Shown piece by piece: positions 55,764 through 62,440 of a stretch of DNA of 64,000 nucleotides. Position 1 is the stretch's first letter; each line of letters opens with the position of its first letter. Source of the stretch: Pseudomonas sp. BN411 (GTDB taxonomy: Bacteria > Pseudomonadota > Gammaproteobacteria > Pseudomonadales > Pseudomonadaceae); the NCBI RefSeq assembly GCF_029871235.1, contig NZ_SSOM01000074.1, positions 1 through 64,000 on the forward strand, given 5' to 3'. The translations under genes were made by a program, and so were the position numbers. The notes under the pieces were generated by a model. The model ran no database searches, had not been told where the DNA came from, and was given only the letters and a program-made list of their open reading frames with translations.

Positions 55764-56804
55764 ATGAAGATTCGATTCTCCAGCCCCAAGGAACAGCAGC
55801 CCACCCAGGATCAGGGGCTCAAGGTGCTCTACGCGCCCGGTAAGCGCCTGGCCTTCAAGCTGCGCTGGTACCTGATCCTGCTCGCGGTCACCAGTCCGCT
55901 GTTGTTCCTGGTCGGGCGCGAATTCCTCGGCCTCTGGCTGATCGAGGCGCCGGTGCAGCTGCATCTGCCGTCCACCGAGCTGCGGGCGCGGGAGGCTGGA
56001 CAGGTGGAGCGCGTGCTGGCCAGGCCTGGCGACCGGGTCGAGGCCGGCCAGTTGCTGGTGAAGATGGATAACCCCGAGTGGCGTGCTCGCCTTGCCCTGC
56101 TCGGAGACCCCGCCGCCCAGGCGCGGCGGCCTGCCGGGAATCGGCCCTTGCCGGAGCAGGAGCGTCAGGCCCTGGAACGCCTGCTGGCCAGCGCGGAGAG
56201 CCGCCTGGGACGCTTGCGCGGGCTGCTCGCCGCTGGTGCTGCGACCCGCGGTGAGGTGCAGCAGGCCCAGGACGAGCGGGACAGGCGCCAGCGTGACCTG
56301 GTGCAATTCGAGCGGCGAGAGTCGCAACCGGTGGACGACACTCTGGAGCGTCAACGCCGACTGGAAAGCGATTGGCTGCAAGCACGTTTGCATGGGCTGG
56401 AGCTGAAGGCCGGCGAGTCCGGGGTGATCAGCGAGGTGCTGGTGGATGAGGGCGAAAACGTCGGCCCCGGGACGCCGCTGATGCGCCTGCAGCGTCTGGG
56501 CGACGCCGAACTGTGGGTCTATCTCGACCCGCGGGACGCCGCCTATGCCTCTCCAGGCCAGCCCTTCCGGCTGCGCCTACCGGACGGCACCTGGCTGCCT
56601 GCCGAGGTGGTGCGCATGGTGGAGGACGCCGCGCCTGTGCCGGTGGAGCTGCGCGAGGCATTCAGTGCCCCGAGCCGCAACCTGCGCTTGCTGGCGCGGG
56701 TAAAAGGTGAGTGGCCAGCGTTCTGGCGTGTGGACCGCCTGGGTCTGAAGGCGCGCTTCCCCCATCGCTGGCGCTGGCTCGATAGTTGGGCCAGCGATAG
56801 CTGA
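55764..56804 (+). CDS. HlyD-like periplasmic adaptor (membrane fusion protein)
   Basis: 346 residues with a cytoplasmic N-tail, one membrane helix (about 35-50), and a periplasmic part. The split lipoyl/barrel-sandwich motif is seen as EAGQVERVLARPGDRVEAG and ESGVISEVLVDEGENVGPG. Between them lies a helical hairpin with coiled coil (about 125-210). Without an ABC ATPase nearby, it most likely links the GT2 synthase to the TolC-like protein, in the way Alg44 bridges alginate synthesis and export, but it lacks a PilZ domain. It starts 8 bases after the TolC-like stop codon and ends 10 bases from the convergent YheT-like gene. Confidence 0.85.
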   Translation: MKIRFSSPKEQQPTQDQGLKVLYAPGKRLAFKLRWYLILLAVTSPLLFLVGREFLGLWLIEAPVQLHLPSTELRAREAGQVERVLARPGDRVEAGQLLVKMDNPEWRARLALLGDPAAQARRPAGNRPLPEQERQALERLLASAESRLGRLRGLLAAGAATRGEVQQAQDERDRRQRDLVQFERRESQPVDDTLERQRRLESDWLQARLHGLELKAGESGVISEVLVDEGENVGPGTPLMRLQRLGDAELWVYLDPRDAAYASPGQPFRLRLPDGTWLPAEVVRMVEDAAPVPVELREAFSAPSRNLRLLARVKGEWPAFWRVDRLGLKARFPHRWRWLDSWASDS

Positions 56805-56814
56805 GCCCCAGCGT

Positions 56815-57834
56815 TCAGCGCACTGGCGTCTGACTCGTTAGCCAGTCCGGAATCCGCCGTTCCAGGTAATAGGCGGGTTTGCGCGGTGATCCTTCGACAA
56901 AGCCCACATGACCGCCTCGGGGGTGCAGTTCCATGCGCGTGGTAGCCGAGAGCTCGTGGGCTTCCGGCAGGCTGTGGCGGAACACGAATGGGTCGTCGGC
57001 CGACTGGATCAGCAGGGTAGGGATGCGGATGCCGCCCAGGTAGTAGCGGCTGGAGGCACGGCGGTAGTAGTCGTGGGCGTCGTCGAATCCGTGCAATGGC
57101 GCGGTGATGCGGCCGTCGAAGTCCCAGAAGGTATGCATGCCTTCCAGCGAACCGAGGCGTTCCAGGGTGGAGAGGTGCTCCGTCTGCCCGTGGTGAGCGA
57201 ACAGGCGCTGCTTTTGCTTCACGTAGGCCACCATTTCGCGCATGAAGTGCGCCTGGTAGACCTTGGAGAAGCCGAGGGCGATGCGGTCGGCGCACTGGTC
57301 CAGGCGATAGGGCACCGAGACCGCCACGGCGCCTTGCAGGCCGCAGTCTTCGCTAGTTTCTCCCAGGTGCTTGAGCAGCACATTGCCGCCCAGCGAGTAG
57401 CCCACTGCGTAGAGCGGTGCCAGCGGGCGGCTGGCGCGCAGGTGGCGGATGGTGGCTGCAAGGTCTTCGCTGACGCCCGAGTGGTAGCCCCGCGGCAGCA
57501 AATTGGGTTCGCCCGAGCAGCCGCGCCAGTTGATGGCCACGCTGGCCCAGCCGCGAGTGGCCAGTTCCTGCTGCAGACCGAGGACATAGAGCGAGGTGGA
57601 AGAACCGGTCAGGCCGTGCAGAACCAGCGTCAGGGGTGCGTCGGCCTCGTGTGGGCCATGCCAGTCCAGGTCGAGGAAATCGCCGTCCTCCAGCCATAGC
57701 CGCTCACGCTGCCGATGGAGTGGCGGCGGCGTGCGGCAGAAGGGCGACCAGAGGGTCTGCAGGTGCGGGCCGGGCAACCACCAGGCCGGCTGGAAGCTGG
57801 TGCGGGTGGTTACCGGCGAGTGGAACGAGTTCAT
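56815..57834 (-). CDS. YheT-family alpha/beta hydrolase
   Basis: Cytoplasmic alpha/beta hydrolase of 339 residues with nucleophile elbow GYSLGGN, acid in SADDPF and histidine in GGHVGF. The N-terminal WWLPGPHLQTLWS and LHGLTGSS segments mark the YheT/EMB8 family of presumed esterases. It is the last gene of a minus-strand run beginning with the M16 peptidases, 15 bases after rsmD. Substrate unknown. Confidence 0.9.
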   Translation of the reverse strand: MNSFHSPVTTRTSFQPAWWLPGPHLQTLWSPFCRTPPPLHRQRERLWLEDGDFLDLDWHGPHEADAPLTLVLHGLTGSSTSLYVLGLQQELATRGWASVAINWRGCSGEPNLLPRGYHSGVSEDLAATIRHLRASRPLAPLYAVGYSLGGNVLLKHLGETSEDCGLQGAVAVSVPYRLDQCADRIALGFSKVYQAHFMREMVAYVKQKQRLFAHHGQTEHLSTLERLGSLEGMHTFWDFDGRITAPLHGFDDAHDYYRRASSRYYLGGIRIPTLLIQSADDPFVFRHSLPEAHELSATTRMELHPRGGHVGFVEGSPRKPAYYLERRIPDWLTSQTPVR

Positions 57835-57849
57835 CGGCGTGGCCGTCGG

Positions 57850-58467
57850 TCAGGCTGCGGGAGTGTCCCCGGCGGCACGCTGCCACAGGGCGTAGTACAC
57901 CTGCCCGGCTTTCTTCTCGCGGTGCAGGCGCCAGTTACCCGGTAGACCGAGCGTGGAGGGAGCGTTCTCGCTTTCGGTATAGACCCAGGCGCGGGGGGCG
58001 AGCCAGCCGCGATTCTCCAGGAGGTCGCAAACGGGCTGCAGCAGGCCCTGGTTGAAGGGCGGATCGAGGAATACGACGTCGAAAGCGCTCGGGGCCTGGG
58101 TGTCCAAGTAGCGCAGGGCGTCGCTTTGCAGCAGTTGGCCCCTGCCGCAGCGCAACGTATCCAGATGGCCGCGCAAGGCGGCGACCGAGTCGGGGTTCAG
58201 GTCCAGCGCCAGCGCCTCGGCGGCACCACGGGACAGCGCTTCCAGATAGAGGGCACCGCTACCGGCGAAGGGGTCCAGGACCCGCGCGCCTTCCATATAG
58301 GGTGCAAGCCAGTTGAACAGCGTTTCACGCACGCGGTCCGGCGTGGGGCGCAGGCCGGGACCGTCGGGGAAGGCGAAGCGCCGCGAGCGCCATTCGCCCC
58401 CGATGATGCGTAGCTGGCCCTGGCCACCGTGATTCGGCCTGGCGGGTTTTGCGTTTGGCTTGCGCAT
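57850..58467 (-). CDS. rsmD: 16S rRNA (guanine-966-N2)-methyltransferase RsmD
   Basis: SAM-dependent methyltransferase acting on the small ribosomal subunit, 205 residues. RIIGGEWRSRRF opens the domain. The SAM site is VLDPFAGSGALYLEALSRGA (outlined by FAGSG), and the catalytic motif is VFLDPPFNQG. It starts within the stop codon of the M16-like gene (TAATG), so the two are translationally coupled. In PAO1 the same order is followed downstream by other genes; here by the YheT-like gene. Confidence 0.94.
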   Translation of the reverse strand: MRKPNAKPARPNHGGQGQLRIIGGEWRSRRFAFPDGPGLRPTPDRVRETLFNWLAPYMEGARVLDPFAGSGALYLEALSRGAAEALALDLNPDSVAALRGHLDTLRCGRGQLLQSDALRYLDTQAPSAFDVVFLDPPFNQGLLQPVCDLLENRGWLAPRAWVYTESENAPSTLGLPGNWRLHREKKAGQVYYALWQRAAGDTPAA

Positions 58468-59954
58468 TAGTGCTCCGGTACGCCGCTGGGCATTTCGGCG
58501 GGTTTGTCGGTGGGAGGCGGCAGCTCCTTCTGGGTGACCGTCGGGCCGGCGGTGACGATGACGAACTGGTCGGGGGACAGGTGTTTGGCCATGGCGGCTT
58601 TCACCTGGGCCACATCCAGCGCCTGGACCTTGGCCATGAAGTCTTCCAGGTAGGTCAGCGGCAGGTCGTAGAAACCGATGGCGCCCAGTTGGCCGACGAT
58701 GTCGGCGTTGCTTGCGGTGGACAGCGGGAAGCTGCCGGCCAGCTCACGCTTGGCATCGTCCAGCTCCTTCTGGGTGGGGCCTTCGGCCAGGTACTGACGG
58801 ACGATGTCCTGAATCAGCTTGAGCGTGCCCTGGCTCATCTCCGCGCGGGTCTGCAGACCGATCATGAACGGGCCGCGCACCTGCATGGCGGTGAAGCCCG
58901 AGCTGACGCCATAGGTCAGGCCGCGCTTCTCGCGTACTTCTTCCATCAGCCGGGTGCCAAAGCCGCCACCGCCGAGAATCTGGTTGCCCAGATAGAGCGC
59001 GGCGTAGTCCGGGTCATTCCGGTCGATGCCGAGCTGGGCCAGCATCAGGTGGGTCTGCTTGGACGGGAACTCGATATGGTTGAGGCCGGGTTTCGGTGCT
59101 TGCGGTTCAGGCAGTTTGGCCAGCGCCGGCCCCTTGGGCAGGGCTTTGGAAACCTGGTTGGCGATGGCTTCGGCGTCGGCACGGGACAGGTCGCCGACCA
59201 GGGCGATCACCACGTTGCCGGCGGCGTAGGCCTTCTGGTGGAAGGCACGCATCTGGGCGACGGTGATACCGGGGACGGATTTCTCGTCGCCTTCACTCGG
59301 GTGGGCATAGGGGTGCTGGCCGTAGAGCTTGTCGAAGAGTTCCAGGCCAGCGAGTTTGCCGGGGTTCTGCTTCTGGTACTCGAAACCGGCGAGCATCTGG
59401 TTCTTGATCCGCGCCAGGGAGTCTTCGGGGAAGGTCGGCGCACCGATCACCTGGGTGAACAGGTCCAGGGCCGGCTGGCGCTGCTCAGGGGCGGTGAGGC
59501 TGCGCAGGCTGGCCACGGCCATGTCACGGTAGGCGCCGTTGCCGAAATCCGCGCCCAGACCCTCGAAGCCTTCGGCGATGGCGGTGACGTCCTTGCCGGC
59601 CACACCCTCGTTGAGCATGGCGTTGGTCATGGTCGCCAGGCCGGGGATATCGCCGTCCTGGCTGCTGCCGGCGGCGAAGGTCAGGCGCAGGTCGAACATC
59701 GGCAGCTCGGGAGCGGCGACGAACAGTACCTTGGCGCCTTCGGCGGTTTTCCAGCTCTGGATGTCCAGCGTGCGACGGCTGGGTGCCTTGCCGCCCAGTT
59801 CCGCCAGGGATTGCAGTCCCTGGGCCGGCGCGGGGGTGGCGGTTTCAGCGGTGGCAGTGGTCGCCGGGCGATTGACGATGAAGGCCAGCACGCCGAGCAG
59901 GGTGATCAGGGCCAGGCCGAGCAGGCCATAACGCAGGCCGTTGCGCTCACTCAT
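58467..59954 (-). CDS. Non-catalytic M16-family peptidase partner
   Basis: 495 residues with a single N-terminal membrane anchor (about 8-27) and two M16 half-domains. The zinc-binding HxxEH of the family is absent, while the C-terminal arginine/tyrosine segment LMEEVREKRGLTYGVSSGF is kept. This matches the inactive partner of processing-peptidase-like pairs, which pairs with the catalytic M16 protein encoded just before it (8-base overlap). The periplasmic orientation is implied by the anchor. Confidence 0.88.
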   Translation of the reverse strand: MSERNGLRYGLLGLALITLLGVLAFIVNRPATTATAETATPAPAQGLQSLAELGGKAPSRRTLDIQSWKTAEGAKVLFVAAPELPMFDLRLTFAAGSSQDGDIPGLATMTNAMLNEGVAGKDVTAIAEGFEGLGADFGNGAYRDMAVASLRSLTAPEQRQPALDLFTQVIGAPTFPEDSLARIKNQMLAGFEYQKQNPGKLAGLELFDKLYGQHPYAHPSEGDEKSVPGITVAQMRAFHQKAYAAGNVVIALVGDLSRADAEAIANQVSKALPKGPALAKLPEPQAPKPGLNHIEFPSKQTHLMLAQLGIDRNDPDYAALYLGNQILGGGGFGTRLMEEVREKRGLTYGVSSGFTAMQVRGPFMIGLQTRAEMSQGTLKLIQDIVRQYLAEGPTQKELDDAKRELAGSFPLSTASNADIVGQLGAIGFYDLPLTYLEDFMAKVQALDVAQVKAAMAKHLSPDQFVIVTAGPTVTQKELPPPTDKPAEMPSGVPEH

Positions 59955-61302
59955 TGCGGGCCTCCTCGGGCAGGATGTGGGCGACGCTCAGGCGGTCGCG
60001 GGTGAAGAAGGTCTTGGCGGCGGCCTGGATGTCGGCAGGCGTCACGGCTTCGAGGGCCGCGAGGTCCTGGTCCATCAATTTCCAGGACAGGCCGACGGTT
60101 TCCAGCTGGCCGATGGTGGTGGCCTGGCTGGTGATGGAGTCGCGCTGATAGACGAGGTCGGCAATGGCTTGGGCGCGTACGCGCTTGAGCTCATCGGCGC
60201 TCGGTGGGGTGTTCTTCAGGTCTTCCAGCTGGCGCCAGATGCCGGCCTCGGTCTGCTCCAGGGTCTTGCCTTTCTGCACGTTGGGCGTGGCGCTGATGAC
60301 AAACAGGCTGTCGCCACGGGGGAAGCCGTCGTACCAGGCGGAGGCGCCGCTGACGAGCTCCTCGCCGCGTTCCAGCCGGCTGGACAGGCGAGCGCTGTAG
60401 CCGCCGTCGAGCAGGGTGGAAATCAGGCGCAGTGCGTGGACCTGGCGCGCGTCCTTGGCGGTGGCCAGCCCCGGTACGTTGAAGCCCATCAGCAGGCTCG
60501 GCAGCTGAGTGCGCACGTGCAGGGTGAGGCGACGCTCGCCGGGGGTGGCCAGCTCGAGGGGCTTCTTCGCAGGCGGCACTTCACGCTTCGGAATGGCAGC
60601 GAAATAGCGCTCGGCCAGACCCTTGACCTCGTCCGGGGTGACGTCGCCCACCACCACCAGGGTGGCGTTGTTCGGCACATACCAGGATTCGTACCAGTGG
60701 CGCAGCTCCTCGACCTTCATGCGGTTGAGGTCGGCCATCCAGCCGATGGTGGGGATGTGATAGCCGCTGGCCGGATAAGCCATCGCCTTGAAGCGCTCGA
60801 ACGCCTTGGCGGTGGGCTTGTCGTCGGTACGTAGGCGGCGCTCCTCCTTGATCACCTCTATCTCGCGGGAGAACTCTTCCGGCGGCAGCTTGAGGCTGGC
60901 GAGGCGGTCGGCTTCCAGTTCGAAGGCCACGCCCAGGCGGTCGCGGGCCAGCACCTGGTAATAGGCGGTGTAGTCGTCGCTGGTGAAGGCGTTCTCTTCG
61001 GCGCCGAGCTCCCGCAGGATGCGCGAGGCTTCGCCGGGGCCGAGCTTGCGGCTGCCCTTGAACATCATGTGTTCGAGGGCGTGGGAGAGACCGGTCTGGC
61101 CGGAGGTCTCGTAGCTCGAGCCGACCTTGTACCAGAGCTGAGAGACCACCACGGGCGCGCGGTGGTCCTCACGGACCACGACCTTCAGGCCGTTGTCCAG
61201 GGTGAACTCGTGGGTGGGTTGGTTGTCTGCAGCGAGGGCCAGAGTGGGCAGACAGAGAGCGCAAAACAGCAAGCCGGCGGCTTGTCGGGCAGTGGCTTTC
61301 AT
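59947..61302 (-). CDS. M16 zinc metallopeptidase, catalytic subunit
   Basis: Periplasmic or membrane-associated zinc protease of 451 residues. A signal peptide (cleavage after LALAAD-type site) precedes the M16 domain. The inverted zinc motif is HALEH (His74, Glu77, His78), with a downstream glutamate in the FELEADRLASL region. The start is ATG 61302, giving MKATARQAAGLLF; the longer upstream open frame crosses the intron border and is not used. Its stop codon overlaps the next gene by eight bases. Substrate unknown, although partners of this type degrade or process peptides. Confidence 0.92.
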   Translation of the reverse strand: MKATARQAAGLLFCALCLPTLALAADNQPTHEFTLDNGLKVVVREDHRAPVVVSQLWYKVGSSYETSGQTGLSHALEHMMFKGSRKLGPGEASRILRELGAEENAFTSDDYTAYYQVLARDRLGVAFELEADRLASLKLPPEEFSREIEVIKEERRLRTDDKPTAKAFERFKAMAYPASGYHIPTIGWMADLNRMKVEELRHWYESWYVPNNATLVVVGDVTPDEVKGLAERYFAAIPKREVPPAKKPLELATPGERRLTLHVRTQLPSLLMGFNVPGLATAKDARQVHALRLISTLLDGGYSARLSSRLERGEELVSGASAWYDGFPRGDSLFVISATPNVQKGKTLEQTEAGIWRQLEDLKNTPPSADELKRVRAQAIADLVYQRDSITSQATTIGQLETVGLSWKLMDQDLAALEAVTPADIQAAAKTFFTRDRLSVAHILPEEARNE

Positions 61303-61378
61303 CAATGTTCTTGACCTGTCGGACGGCCCCGGCGGTCGTACCGCCTGCGGGCGAAGAGGTGCTAGGATACCCCATCCT

Positions 61379-62440
61379 GTGCGACACGTATGATCGTGTC
61401 GTGCTTGGTCGGAGAGCTTTCTCCCTGACACCAAGTCCTTTGATATCAAGGGGCTAGAGTCTAAATAAAGCACTTGTGCCTGGTTTGACCAGCTCAAATC
61501 GACCCGCTTGCGGGGGTGTGGTAAATCCCCGTTCCCGGGGAAGCTACGCCTCGAATACGACCTCTAATGGTTGAAATTCGTTCGGTTAGGCGCATCATAA
61601 AGGCAATTCCTGTCGTGGGAATTGTTTCAAGTTATTTCATGCCCCAAGGGTGTTAAACGGCCCTTAGGGGCTGCTCCCACCTATAAAGGCCTCTGGATTA
61701 ACGTGACCGTCGCTATCGTCGTGAGACGTTAGAGGCACCAAGTCCAAGCACGGAGCGTGAGCTCCGGACCGCATTGCTCAACTCCGCTGGCCCAGGGAGT
61801 ACCGAGCCTGATGTGTACCCATCAGTTCACTGGATCGGCATGCGCCGGGGGCCAACCTCGGGGTGTGAAGCCCGATCGACAATGTCTCTCCCTTTCGAGG
61901 GAACCGCACCCCGGTAACGGGAAGCGCAATGATTGCTGAATTACCCGGCTTTCTAGAGGCTAGTGACCAAACCCGCATGGCTAACACATGTGAATCGTCG
62001 ACAGAACCTTCGTCAGTATCCTTGGGCCAACGGTAATTAGGCCCCGGCCAAAACGGCATCGTAGTCGGTCAGCGCAGTAGGACGATGCGCTGCGGTACCA
62101 CCGGACTATCGGAGGAAAGACGGAGCCTAAACGGGGAATTGATGCGATCCGGGGAACGTGGCAATCCCGACCACTCGCCTAACCAGCAACAACGGCGGCA
62201 GGCTGCCCGCAAGGGAAGCTGATGGGTGTGGGGAATAGGAGGGTGCAAGAAGCGAATGGTCGCCCGTAATGGGGGACATATCGGCTGAAACATCGCCGGC
62301 AGGGGCAACCCTGGCTGACGTGCACCTGGTCTACAGGTGCGATATCAACCGCTGATTCCAGCGTAACAACGACCCTAGGGGCGAACCGTCCCCTAGGGGG
62401 CAGTCCGTCCTGAAGGTCTCATTACCAACAGGAGGACAGT
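61379..62440 (+). ncRNA. 5' ribozyme part of the group II intron (domains I-III and start of IV)
   Basis: No gene is present in these 1,062 bases; they are full of short complementary segments. Examples are CCCTAGGGG/CCCCTAGGG (62373-62398, just before the protein gene), CACCTG/CAGGTG (62324-62339), and GCCCCAAGGG/CCCTTAGGGGC (61641-61671). The exon-pairing loops cannot be fixed by eye: the last six exon bases CATCCT could pair, with G-U pairs, with AGGGTG at 61647-61652 or at 62240-62245. The length is greater than the roughly 500-700 bases common in bacterial group II introns. Confidence 0.7.

Noticed and set aside
50941-56804. Cellulose, alginate, Pel or Psl locus
   Set aside because: No PilZ domain, BcsB/BcsC/BcsZ, AlgK/AlgE/AlgX, PelA-G or Psl homolog is present; only the synthase and adaptor resemble those systems in general design.
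61379-62440. Protein-coding genes in the intron leader
   Set aside because: Only short frames with no conserved features occur; the region is better explained as ribozyme RNA.
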